A stretch of 64,000 bases of DNA from Terriglobia bacterium (GTDB lineage: Bacteria; Acidobacteriota; Terriglobia; Terriglobales; Acidobacteriaceae), in contig JAIQEU010000017.1 in the NCBI GenBank assembly GCA_020073665.1, positions 1 to 64,000 on the forward strand, in the 5' to 3' direction. Shown one piece after another: positions 16,877 to 25,377 of this stretch. Made by a program: the position numbers and the translations under genes. The notes below the pieces were generated by a model. It ran no database searches, was not told the DNA's origin, and was given only the letters and a program-made list of their open reading frames with translations. The stretch's first letter is position 1. Each line of letters opens with the position of its first letter.

Positions 16877-18598
16877 ATGCGCCGCTTACTCTCCTTATGG
16901 CTTCTTCCACTGCTCCTGGTTGCCTTCAAGGCTTCTTCGGTAGCAGCCGCCAAACCGAACGTGGTGCTGATAACGCTCGATTCCACCCGCGCCGATCGCA
17001 TGGGCTTTCTCGGTTCTCACGGCAAACTCACACCCAACCTGGACGCATTGGCCCGCGATAGCGTGGTTTTCGAGCGAGCCTACGCGCAGGCGCCGCTGAC
17101 GGTGGTTTCGCATGCCACTATTCTTTCGGGGACGTATCCACAGACGCACAAGGTCACCGAGTTTGCGGCGCCGCTGGCGGGTTCGCTTCCTTATCTGCCC
17201 GACTTGCTTCACGGCAAGGGCTATCACACGGCCGCCTTCGTGGGAGCGATGGCGCTTGATCCGAAAAATGGCGGGGCCCCGGGCTTTGACCGCGGCTTTG
17301 ACGTTTACGACGCCGGGTTTCATCTGCCGCAGAAGGGCGAGGGCCGCTACCAGTCGGTGGCGCGGCGTGGCGACCAGGTGGTGGCGCGCGCCCTCGCATG
17401 GATGGCCGCGAACTCGCGGGGACCGTTCTTCCTGTGGGTACACCTTAACGATGCGCACGCGCCTTATGGGGCGTCTTACGATGCTGGGGTGCGAGCGACG
17501 GACGCGGCTGTGGGCAAGCTCGTGGCGGCCCTGCGGGCGCAGAAGCTTTACGACGACACCGTGATCACGGTGGCGGCAGACCACGGAGAGAGTCTCGGGG
17601 CGCATGGCGAAGACACTCACGGCGTCTTTCTGTACGACGAAACTATCCACGTACCCCTGGTGGTGAAATTGCCGCACCAGCAGATGGCGGGAAAGCAGGT
17701 CCCGGCCAGAGTGCGGCTGGTGGATGTCGCTCCCACGATGCTCGAAGCTGCGGAGGTTCCGGTGCCCTCGCAGATGCAGGGACAGTCGCTATTGCGCGTG
17801 GCCAGGTCGAATCCCAACGCCGACCAGCCGGTGTATGTGCGTAGCGACTTTCCGCAACGGGCCTTTGGCTGGAGCGGGCTGCAGGCGTGGATGGCCGGAA
17901 AGTATCTCTACGTCCGCGCGCCCAAGCCGGAACTGTACGACTTGACGGCTGATCCCGGCGCCACCCATAGCCTGGCGCAGACGTCGAAGGCGACTCTGGA
18001 CACCATCGCCGGGCAACTGGAGGCTTTCGACTCGCGGTTCAGTCAAGGCGGAAAAACTGCTGGACCTGAACTTAGTTCGAGCGAAATGCAAAAGCTGGCG
18101 TCGCTGGGCTATGTCGGTCTGCAGAAATCGGCGGGGACGAGCACGGCGGCGAGTGGAACTGATCCCAAGGACGAGATCAAGACTGCGAACAAGATCCAAA
18201 ATGCGATGCTCGATCTGGAGGCGGGGCAAGTGGAAAAAGTGATAGCGGCGCTGCAGCCCATCGTCGCCAAACAGCCGGACATGTACCTGGCACAGTACGC
18301 GCTGGGAGTCGCGCTGAACCAGCAACAACGCTATCCGCAAGCCATTGAACGCCTGCATAAAGCCATTGAGTTGCAGCCGGACTCTTCGTGGGCGCATTAC
18401 TACATGGGCGTCAGCCTGCTGAAGACCGGGGATTTCAAGACAGCCACGGTTCATCTGGAGATTGCAGCGGGTCGTCTGACGGAATGCGTGGCGGCGCACG
18501 CTGGTTTGGCCGAGGCCTACGAGCACACTGGGCGCGTGGATGATGCGAAGCGGGAGAGGGCTAAGGCGGGAACTCCGGGAAAGGGTTCAAAAAGCTAA
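16877..18598 (+). CDS. Sulfatase-fold hydrolase with C-terminal TPR repeats
   Basis: A 573-residue exported protein: signal peptide MRRLLSLWLLPLLLVAFKASSVAA, then a sulfatase/phosphoglycerol-transferase-type domain (NVVLITLDSTRADRMG with metal Asp residues; FFLWVHLNDAHAPY; TVITVAADHGESLGAHGE). At the position of the formylglycine Cys in C-x-P-S-R sulfatases it has Thr (PLTVVSHATILSGTYP), so it cannot be matured as a classical sulfatase. Residues 450-560 hold about three TPR units (YLAQYALGVALNQQQRYPQAIE; WAHYYMGVSLLKTGDFKTA). The start is the ATG at 16877; the open frame upstream lacks a signal sequence. It is divergent from the lipoprotein phosphodiesterase and belongs to the same functional neighbourhood. 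Confidence 0.85.
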   Translation: MRRLLSLWLLPLLLVAFKASSVAAAKPNVVLITLDSTRADRMGFLGSHGKLTPNLDALARDSVVFERAYAQAPLTVVSHATILSGTYPQTHKVTEFAAPLAGSLPYLPDLLHGKGYHTAAFVGAMALDPKNGGAPGFDRGFDVYDAGFHLPQKGEGRYQSVARRGDQVVARALAWMAANSRGPFFLWVHLNDAHAPYGASYDAGVRATDAAVGKLVAALRAQKLYDDTVITVAADHGESLGAHGEDTHGVFLYDETIHVPLVVKLPHQQMAGKQVPARVRLVDVAPTMLEAAEVPVPSQMQGQSLLRVARSNPNADQPVYVRSDFPQRAFGWSGLQAWMAGKYLYVRAPKPELYDLTADPGATHSLAQTSKATLDTIAGQLEAFDSRFSQGGKTAGPELSSSEMQKLASLGYVGLQKSAGTSTAASGTDPKDEIKTANKIQNAMLDLEAGQVEKVIAALQPIVAKQPDMYLAQYALGVALNQQQRYPQAIERLHKAIELQPDSSWAHYYMGVSLLKTGDFKTATVHLEIAAGRLTECVAAHAGLAEAYEHTGRVDDAKRERAKAGTPGKGSKS

Positions 18599-18606
18599 AC
18601 CTCAAC

Positions 18607-18662
18607 GGCTGAAGCCATGCTCCCTCTGCGCCTTGCGGCAGGGCTGAAGCCGTGCCCTTCCC
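18607..18662. repeat. Two copies of a GGCTGAAGCC-type intergenic repeat
   Basis: GGCTGAAGCCATGCTCCCT at 18607-18625 and GGCTGAAGCCGTGCCCTTCC at 18642-18661 are near-identical direct repeats about 35 bases apart. They lie in the 121-base gap between the sulfatase and amidase genes. Related copies occur at 23791-23856. I remember this kind of element as common between acidobacterial genes, but that was not checked. Confidence 0.6.
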
Positions 18663-18719
18663 TCTTCTCGCAGAGCAGGCGAGACAATCTGCTATATTTT
18701 CCACTCTCGGAGGCACCCC

Positions 18720-19613
18720 ATGTCTCGAATCGTGCGCTGTGGCCTTATCCAGGCGAGGAACGTGCTTGATAGCGGCCATTCCCTGGCTGCAATCAAGAAA
18801 GCCATGATCGACAAGCACCTCAAGCTGATCGAGCAGGCAGCGCGCAAGAAGGTCAAGATTCTTTGCCTGCAGGAACTGTTTTACGGACCTTATTTTTGCG
18901 CCGAGCAGAATATTCGCTGGTACGAACTCACGGAGCGCGTGCCCGACGGGCCCACCATCAAGCTGATGCAGAAAGTTGCCGCGAAACACCGCATGGTGAT
19001 CGTGGTTCCGGTTTACGAGGAAGAGATGGCCGGGCTGTATTTCAACACCGCCGCGGTCATCGACGCCGATGGCCGATACCTCGGCAAGTACCGTAAGCAC
19101 CACATTCCTCATGTGCATCCCGGATTCTGGGAGAAGTTCTACTTCACGCCCGGGGACCTTGGCTACACGGTCTTCGAGACCAAGTACGCTCGCGTCGGAG
19201 TGTACATCTGCTATGACCGCCATTTTCCGGAAGGCGCGCGCGTCCTGGGGCTGAACGGAGCGGAAATCGTGTTCAATCCTTCCGCGACCGTCGCTGGATT
19301 GTCAGAATACTTGTGGGAACTGGAGCAGCCCGCGCATGCGGTGGCGAATGGGTATTTTGTCGGGGCCATCAACCGGGTGGGCACGGAGAAGCCTTGGAGC
19401 ATTGGCGAGTTCTATGGCAAGAGTTACTTCTGCAATCCGCGCGGGAAGATCATGGCGCAGGCGAGCCGGGACAAAGACGAGGTGGTGGTCGCCGATCTGG
19501 ATCTCGACATGATTCAAGAGGTGCGAAGGGTGTGGCAGTTTTTCCGTGACCGCCGCCCTGAGACCTACGCTCCGCTCACAACGCAGACTGGACGAACTGC
19601 GGCTGCGGATTGA
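18720..19613 (+). CDS. Beta-ureidopropionase-like nitrilase (N-carbamoyl-beta-alanine amidase)
   Basis: A 297-residue carbon-nitrogen hydrolase. The Glu-Lys-Cys triad is E52 (CLQELFYGPYF), K126 (GKYRKHHIP) and C164 (YICYDRHFPEG). The blocks NGAEIVFNPSATVAGLSEYLW, ANGYFVGAINRVGTE and VRRVWQFFRDRRPETY match the eukaryotic-type beta-ureidopropionase closely. It would hydrolyse N-carbamoyl-beta-alanine to beta-alanine, CO2 and ammonia, the third step of reductive pyrimidine breakdown. N-carbamoylputrescine amidase is the main alternative. GGAGG (18709-18713) precedes the ATG. The next gene is an NCS1 permease, and dihydropyrimidinase lies at 28095, which supports the pyrimidine role. Confidence 0.85.
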   Translation: MSRIVRCGLIQARNVLDSGHSLAAIKKAMIDKHLKLIEQAARKKVKILCLQELFYGPYFCAEQNIRWYELTERVPDGPTIKLMQKVAAKHRMVIVVPVYEEEMAGLYFNTAAVIDADGRYLGKYRKHHIPHVHPGFWEKFYFTPGDLGYTVFETKYARVGVYICYDRHFPEGARVLGLNGAEIVFNPSATVAGLSEYLWELEQPAHAVANGYFVGAINRVGTEKPWSIGEFYGKSYFCNPRGKIMAQASRDKDEVVVADLDLDMIQEVRRVWQFFRDRRPETYAPLTTQTGRTAAAD

Positions 19614-19648
19614 ATCCGCAGAGAATCACCCGCAAAGCAAGGACGCCA

Positions 19649-21076
19649 ATGTCCATCGCCCCAGAGTCGTTGCATTCTCGCATTGAATCCAGCCCGCTCT
19701 ACAACCCCGACCTTGCGCCAGCCGGCCCGGAGCGCCGTCACTGGGGAACCTACAATTACGCCGTGCTGTGGGTATCGATGTCGGTCAATATTCTCACCTA
19801 CATGCTGGCCGCAAGCCTGATCCAGGGAGGCGTGAACTGGAAACAGGCGGCGGCGACGGTGTTCCTGGGCAATACCATCGTGCTGGTCCCCATGCTGCTG
19901 AATTCGCATCCGGGGGCGCGTTATGGAATTCCGTTTCCAGTGCTGGCGCGGGCATCGTTTGGGGTGTTGGGCGCAAATGTGGCTGCAGTTTTACGTGCAC
20001 TAGTGGCGTGCGGATGGTTTGGCATCCAGACCTGGATCGGCGGCGAAGCCATCAGTACGCTGCTCGGAGTATTAGCCCCGGGGTGGGGACAGTTCGCGCA
20101 CCGCACCGCAATTTGTTTCCTCGCCTTCTGGCTCATCAACCTGGCGGTCATTCTCAAGGGGATTGAGTACATCCGTTTCCTGCAAGGCATCAGTGCACCA
20201 GTTTTGTTGGCCGTGGGTCTGCTGTTGCTGGCGTGGGCGTATCACAGCGCGGGCGGTTTCGGACCCATGTTGTCGGCGCCTTCGCGGCTCGCGAACTTCG
20301 CGGACTTCTTGAAATTCCTGGTGCCGGCGCTGAATGCCACCGTGGGCTTCTGGGCGACCGTGTCTCTGAATATCCCCGACTTCACGCGTTTTGCGCGCAG
20401 CCAACGGCAACAGATGATTGGGCAGGCATTGTCTCTGCCCACCACCATGACGCTGTATTCGCTGATCGGGATCCTTGTAACTTCGGCGACGGTGGTTATC
20501 TACGGGACGGCGATCTGGGACCCGGTTCAACTGCTCAGCCGGTTTCATTCGCCCGTGGCGGTGGTGATTTCCCTGGTGGCGATTCTGCTGGCCACACTAA
20601 ATGTGAATATCGGGGCCAACGTGGTTTCGCCGGCGAACGATTTCTCCAACTTGTGGCCGCGAAGGATCAGTTTTCGGACCGGAGGCGTGATTACTTGCTT
20701 CATGGGAATCGCCCTGATGCCGTGGAAAATGCTGGCCAACTATCGGACGTTTATCCTGGGGTGGCTGGGCGGTTACGCCGCGTTGTTGGGACCAGTGGCG
20801 GGCATCATGATTTGCGACTACTTCCTGGTGCGCCGGCGAGTGCTGCTGTTGGATGACCTCTACCTGCGCCGGTGTGCTTACGAGTATTCCCATGGTTTCA
20901 ACTGGCGGGCGCTGGCGGCGCTGGCCGCGGGAGCAGGGACCGCACTGGTCGGGCTCGTAGTTCCCCAGGTTCGGGTGCTCTACGACTATTCGTGGTTCGT
21001 GGGGTTTGTGGTTGCCTTCGTGGCGTATTACGTCCTGATGGGGTCTCAGCGCGCAACAGCGCCAGCCAGTGCCTGA
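19649..21076 (+). CDS. NCS1 family nucleobase/hydantoin:cation symporter
   Basis: A 475-residue transporter with about 12 hydrophobic helices. It has the family's N-terminal motif ERRHWGTYNYAVLWVSMSVNI, the RYGIPFPVLARASFG block, the GWFGIQTWIGGEA motif of helix 3, WATVSLNIPDFTRFA and NFSNL-like VSPANDFSNLWPRRISF. This is the PucI/FurE/Mhp1 group that imports uracil, allantoin or hydantoins. The ATG at 19649 with AAGGA ahead is chosen; an earlier TTG would place the start in the preceding gene. It follows the amidase by 35 bases, so uptake and breakdown of a pyrimidine or hydantoin are probably cotranscribed. Confidence 0.87.
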   Translation: MSIAPESLHSRIESSPLYNPDLAPAGPERRHWGTYNYAVLWVSMSVNILTYMLAASLIQGGVNWKQAAATVFLGNTIVLVPMLLNSHPGARYGIPFPVLARASFGVLGANVAAVLRALVACGWFGIQTWIGGEAISTLLGVLAPGWGQFAHRTAICFLAFWLINLAVILKGIEYIRFLQGISAPVLLAVGLLLLAWAYHSAGGFGPMLSAPSRLANFADFLKFLVPALNATVGFWATVSLNIPDFTRFARSQRQQMIGQALSLPTTMTLYSLIGILVTSATVVIYGTAIWDPVQLLSRFHSPVAVVISLVAILLATLNVNIGANVVSPANDFSNLWPRRISFRTGGVITCFMGIALMPWKMLANYRTFILGWLGGYAALLGPVAGIMICDYFLVRRRVLLLDDLYLRRCAYEYSHGFNWRALAALAAGAGTALVGLVVPQVRVLYDYSWFVGFVVAFVAYYVLMGSQRATAPASA

Positions 21077-21100
21077 CTTTAGGGCTATAATGCGCCAACC

Positions 21101-23743
21101 ATGGGACTCGCCAACGGCACCAAACTCGGTCCCTACGAAATCCAATCGCCGCTCGGCGCAGGTGGCATGGGAGAGGTGTATCGCGCCCGCGATACCCGGC
21201 TCGAGCGCGAGGTAGCGGTCAAAGTTCTCCCAGCCAACTTGTCCACAGATCCGTCTTTGCGGCAACGGTTGGAGCGGGAAGCCAAAGCGGTTTCGAAACT
21301 ATCTCATCCTCACATCTGCACCCTGCACGACATCGGCCAGCAGAATGGCGTGGACTTTCTGGTCATGGAACTGCTCGAAGGCGAGACCCTGGAGCAGCGG
21401 CTGATGAGAGGGGCGTTGCCGCCGGAGCACGTGATCCGTTACGCGGCGCAGATTGCCGATGCGCTGGCCAAAGCCCACAAGCTTGGCATCACCCATCGCG
21501 ACCTGAAACCTTCGAACGTCATGCTGACCAAGAGCGGTGCCAAGCTTATGGACTTTGGCTTGGCAAAGCAGTCGGGGCCCGCTCCGCTGGCGGCGGCGCT
21601 GACGGCGATGACCATGGACCAGGCAAAGCTGACCAGTGAAGGCATGCTGGTGGGCACCTTCCAATACATGGCGCCGGAACAGTTGGAAGGAAAAGAAGCC
21701 GACCCGCGGACCGATATTTTTGCCTTGGGCGAACTGATTCATGAGATGGCGACGGGCAAAGCGGCGTTCACGGGAAACAGCCGCGCCAGTCTGATTGCAG
21801 CCATCTTGACCACGGATCCTCCTCCTATCAGCCAGTTGCAGCCTTTGACCCCGCCTGCGCTGGAGCGGGTAGTCAAGAAATGTCTGGCCAAGGACCCCGA
21901 CGCTCGCTGGCAGAGTGCCAGCGATCTGGCCAGTGAGTTGAACTGGATTGCCGAAGCGGGGTCGCAGGCGGCAGGGCGCGGGTCGCAGGCGGTAGTCTCC
22001 AGCAGATGGCTGCGTGCGGGCTGGCTGGTGGCCGCCGCGTTCTTTTTGCTGATGCTGGCAGCCGGCGTGGCCTGGTGGCAGGCAGGCGACCGGCATCTGC
22101 CGGCGATGTATTTCCACACGGCCGTGCCGTTTCCCACCAATGACCTGGCGCTGTCTCCCGATCAGCGGACCGTCGCGATGGTCGCGTATTCGGCGCAGGC
22201 CAACGACTACGTGCTATGGACCTACGAGGTTGGGGGCCGGCGGAGCACTCCTGTCGAGGGGACGCAAGGCGCTTCGTACCCGTTCTGGTCGCCGGACAGC
22301 CGTTCGATAGGGTTCTTCGCCGACGGCAAACTCAAGAAGGTAGACGTTACGGGTGGGCAGTCGCAGGTGGTCTGCGACGCGCCCAACGGACGTGGGGGCG
22401 CGTGGAACCGGGACGGAGTGATCGTGTTCTCGCCCGACGCGCTGGGCGGGTTGTTCCGCGTGTCCGCCACGGGAGGCTCTCCGATTGAATTGACCAAGCT
22501 GGACAAGTCACGATTCGAATCCAGCCATCGCTGGCCGGTGTTCCTGCCGGACGGAAAACATCTTATCTATCTGGCCGCCAACTTCAGTGGAAAACCGGAG
22601 ATGAACGCGATTTTTCTGGGCTCGCTGGATTCTACCGATAGACGCCTGCTGGTGAGCAGCACCGCCAACGCGGCCTATGCAGATCCTGGCTATCTGGTTT
22701 ACCTGCGCGACAAGACCCTGGTCGCGCAGCCGTTCGATCGGCGCAGCTACGCTCTGAGCGGCGAGGCGCACGCCTTGAGCGATGAAGTTCTCTTTCTCCC
22801 GCAGGTGGACAGGGCGATTTTCAGTGTGTCCAGCGAGGTGCTGGTCACACAAACCGGAAAAGGCGCATACCTGTCGCAGTTGACGTGGTTTGACCGCAGC
22901 GGTAAGCCGGTGGGCACGGTCGGTCAACCTGGGTGGTACGACAACGTGCGCCTTTCGCCCGACGGTCGCCGGGTAGCGGCCGACCAGACCGATCCGGACG
23001 GGCGAAACATAGATGTTTGGGTCCATGAACTGGCCCGTGGCACTGCGACCCGCATGACATTCCATCCGGCTCTGGATCAATCGCCGGTGTGGAGTGCCGA
23101 TAGTCAGAAAATCCTGTTCGCCTCCAACCGCACCGGCAACTTCAGCTTATATCTGAAAAATGCAGATGGCTCCGGCTCCGAAGAGCAGTTGGCCGACCTG
23201 GGCGCTGCCTTGTTCAACCCCTGGGACTGGTCGCGTGACGGCAAGTACATACTTTTCAGGAAGGCAAACGAACTGGGGTATTTCACCTGGCCAGAGCGGG
23301 TGGCGACCACGCTGATGCAGGCAAAGTGGACGGTGCGGGGGGCACAGTTCTCCCCGGATGGCCGCTGGATCGCATACGCCTCGAATGAGACCGGCAACAT
23401 GGAGGTCTACGTCTCGCCATTCCCCAGTATCAACGGCAAGTGGCAAGTGTCGAGCGCCGGCGGGCAGGAGCCGAAGTGGCGAAACGACGGCAAGGAATTG
23501 TTCTACGTATCAGCCGACGGAAAGATCATGGCGGTCCCGGTGTCAGCCGGCGCCAGCTTCGAGGCGGGCACAGCGGTGGCGCTGTTTCAAACCCACCGCC
23601 GGCAGCCCATGTCTTCGCAGGACCTTTTCTCTTACGACGTGAGCGGCGACGGGCAGAAATTTCTGGTCGCCACCAAGCTCGACGAACCCAGCGCCGCCCC
23701 CCTGTCGGTTCTTCTCAACTGGACGGCAGAGATAGAGAAATAG
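21101..23743 (+). CDS. Ser/Thr protein kinase with C-terminal TolB-like beta-propeller
   Basis: An 880-residue membrane kinase. Kinase domain at residues 12-285: glycine loop GAGGMGEVY (19-27), Lys41, catalytic HRDLKPSN with D134, DFG at 151-153 and APEQ at 191-194. A single transmembrane helix at 306-326 separates it from about 540 extracytoplasmic residues with repeated propeller blades (SPDQRTVAMV, SPDSRSIGFFADGKL, SPDGRRVAADQ, SPDGRWIAYASNETG). This is a large family in Acidobacteriota, generally of unknown ligand. No paired ECF sigma factor is adjacent. It begins 24 bases after the permease, so may be cotranscribed by read-through. Confidence 0.92.
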   Translation: MGLANGTKLGPYEIQSPLGAGGMGEVYRARDTRLEREVAVKVLPANLSTDPSLRQRLEREAKAVSKLSHPHICTLHDIGQQNGVDFLVMELLEGETLEQRLMRGALPPEHVIRYAAQIADALAKAHKLGITHRDLKPSNVMLTKSGAKLMDFGLAKQSGPAPLAAALTAMTMDQAKLTSEGMLVGTFQYMAPEQLEGKEADPRTDIFALGELIHEMATGKAAFTGNSRASLIAAILTTDPPPISQLQPLTPPALERVVKKCLAKDPDARWQSASDLASELNWIAEAGSQAAGRGSQAVVSSRWLRAGWLVAAAFFLLMLAAGVAWWQAGDRHLPAMYFHTAVPFPTNDLALSPDQRTVAMVAYSAQANDYVLWTYEVGGRRSTPVEGTQGASYPFWSPDSRSIGFFADGKLKKVDVTGGQSQVVCDAPNGRGGAWNRDGVIVFSPDALGGLFRVSATGGSPIELTKLDKSRFESSHRWPVFLPDGKHLIYLAANFSGKPEMNAIFLGSLDSTDRRLLVSSTANAAYADPGYLVYLRDKTLVAQPFDRRSYALSGEAHALSDEVLFLPQVDRAIFSVSSEVLVTQTGKGAYLSQLTWFDRSGKPVGTVGQPGWYDNVRLSPDGRRVAADQTDPDGRNIDVWVHELARGTATRMTFHPALDQSPVWSADSQKILFASNRTGNFSLYLKNADGSGSEEQLADLGAALFNPWDWSRDGKYILFRKANELGYFTWPERVATTLMQAKWTVRGAQFSPDGRWIAYASNETGNMEVYVSPFPSINGKWQVSSAGGQEPKWRNDGKELFYVSADGKIMAVPVSAGASFEAGTAVALFQTHRRQPMSSQDLFSYDVSGDGQKFLVATKLDEPSAAPLSVLLNWTAEIEK

Positions 23744-23790
23744 AGTCAGCATTGGCCACCGAGGCCGCTGAGGAAAAGCTGGGCCTCGGT

Positions 23791-23856
23791 CGCTAAAGCC
23801 ATGCCCTTCCCGAAAACCGTTAATTGACTGCCCGGCTGAAACGGTGCCCTGTCCTT
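23791..23856. repeat. Two degenerate copies of the GGCTGAAGCC-type repeat
   Basis: CGCTAAAGCCATGCCCTTCC at 23791-23810 and CGGCTGAAACGGTGCCCTGT at 23833-23852 resemble the copies at 18607-18662. They lie in the 176-base gap between the kinase gene and the AmgK-like gene. Together the four copies mark a short dispersed intergenic element. Confidence 0.5.
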
Positions 23857-23919
23857 AGCCCGTTCGAATCGCGGGCGCGATGGTATCTTGTTGGTGAGCG
23901 GAGGCTGGACACCATATTC

Positions 23920-25377
23920 ATGGACGTTCTCCAAAAACTATTTGAGCAGCATTTCCGCTCCCCGGTGTTGCGGATGCAGCCGCTGCAGGGTCAGCTGGGC
24001 GGATCAGGGCGTAACATCGTCCGGCTGGTCGGAGACAGATTCAGCGCAATCGGCATTCGCTACGACGTGCGCGAAGAGAACGTAGCGTTCCTTGAATTTT
24101 CCCGGCATTTTCGGGGGCACGGCCTGCCGGTGCCGGAAATCTATGCGGAAGATCTGAGCCAGGGCGCTTATCTGGAAGAGGATCTGGGCGATACCACGCT
24201 TTTCGAGTTTCTCTCGAATAATCGTTCCGGAGAGAATATCGCTCCTCAGGCCGTAGACGCGTATCGCAAGGTTGTGGCCGTGTTGCCGCGCTTTCAGGTC
24301 GAGGCCGGCCGTGATTTGAATTACAAGGTGTGCTACCCGCGGGCCAGCTTCGACAGGCAGTCCATCGCCTGGGATTTGAACTACTTCAAATACTATTTTC
24401 TGAGGCTGGCAGGAATTCCTTTCAACGAGCAGGCTCTGGAGGACGATTTCAGCCGCTTGACGAAATTTCTACTGAGTGCCGCGCACGATTACTTTCTCTA
24501 CCGTGATTTCCAATCCCGCAACATCATGTTGCGCGACGGCCAGCCGTTTTTCCTCGACTATCAAGGCGGCCGCAAAGGCGCGCTGCAGTACGACATTGCC
24601 TCTCTCCTATATGACGCAAAGGCCGATCTACCACCGGAGTTGCGGCAGCAACTGCTCGATCACTATCTGGACAGCCTGTCCGGTTTCATCAGGCTGGAGC
24701 GCGCGGCGTTCATGCAGCACTACTACGCCTACGTGTATGTCCGCATCATGCAGGCCATGGGGGCTTACGGGTTTCGCGGGTTCTACGAGCGCAAGACTCA
24801 TTTTCTCCAGAGCGTGCCGTATGCGCTGACCAATCTACGCTGGCTGCTGCACAACGTGGAGTTGCCGATCACGCTGCCTACGCTTTTGGACGCGTTCAAG
24901 AGCATGCTGGGCTCGGAGAAACTGCAGGCTCTAGCTTCGGGTGCGGAGGCAGAAAAGGCGACGGCTGCCGAGACAGAAAAGCTGACGGTGCGGATTTTTA
25001 GTTTTTCTTTTCACAAGGGCTTGCCCAAAGACGAGACCGGGCACGGCGGCGGATTCGTGTTTGATGGACGCAGCCTGCCAAACCCAGGTCGCGAGGAGCG
25101 CTTCAAAGCGCTCACGGGCAAGGACAGGCCGGTCGCCGATTACCTGGACCAGCAGGCCAGCGTGCACCAGTTTCTGTACAGCGTGCAGTCGCTCGTGGAC
25201 TGCAGCGTGAATGAGTACCAGCGTCGCGGCTTCAAGAACTTGATGGTTTCGTTCGGTTGTACCGGCGGACAACACCGCTCAGTGTACCTGGCAGAGCAAC
25301 TGGCGAAACATTTGCGCAGCCAGAACGGGCTGGAGGTACGGTTGCGGCATCGTGAGTTGGAGACGGCAGGCGAATGA
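23920..25377 (+). CDS. AmgK-like cell-wall sugar kinase fused to a RapZ C-terminal domain
   Basis: A 485-residue two-domain protein. Residues 1-335 are an aminoglycoside-phosphotransferase-fold kinase with YRDFQSRNIML (catalytic D196) and FFLDYQGG (metal Asp 213), as in AmgK, the anomeric MurNAc/GlcNAc kinase. Residues 356-481 match the RapZ C-terminal domain: VRIFSFSFHKGLP, FVFDGRSLPNP, LTGKDRPVADYL, VSFGCTGGQHRSVYLAEQLA and VRLRHREL. In E. coli that domain senses glucosamine-6-phosphate and binds small RNAs. The start is the ATG at 23920; GGAGG lies 15 bases upstream, rather far. Its end overlaps the MurU-like gene by ATGA. An Ala/Glu/Lys linker (340-354) joins the domains. Confidence 0.85.
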   Translation: MDVLQKLFEQHFRSPVLRMQPLQGQLGGSGRNIVRLVGDRFSAIGIRYDVREENVAFLEFSRHFRGHGLPVPEIYAEDLSQGAYLEEDLGDTTLFEFLSNNRSGENIAPQAVDAYRKVVAVLPRFQVEAGRDLNYKVCYPRASFDRQSIAWDLNYFKYYFLRLAGIPFNEQALEDDFSRLTKFLLSAAHDYFLYRDFQSRNIMLRDGQPFFLDYQGGRKGALQYDIASLLYDAKADLPPELRQQLLDHYLDSLSGFIRLERAAFMQHYYAYVYVRIMQAMGAYGFRGFYERKTHFLQSVPYALTNLRWLLHNVELPITLPTLLDAFKSMLGSEKLQALASGAEAEKATAAETEKLTVRIFSFSFHKGLPKDETGHGGGFVFDGRSLPNPGREERFKALTGKDRPVADYLDQQASVHQFLYSVQSLVDCSVNEYQRRGFKNLMVSFGCTGGQHRSVYLAEQLAKHLRSQNGLEVRLRHRELETAGE

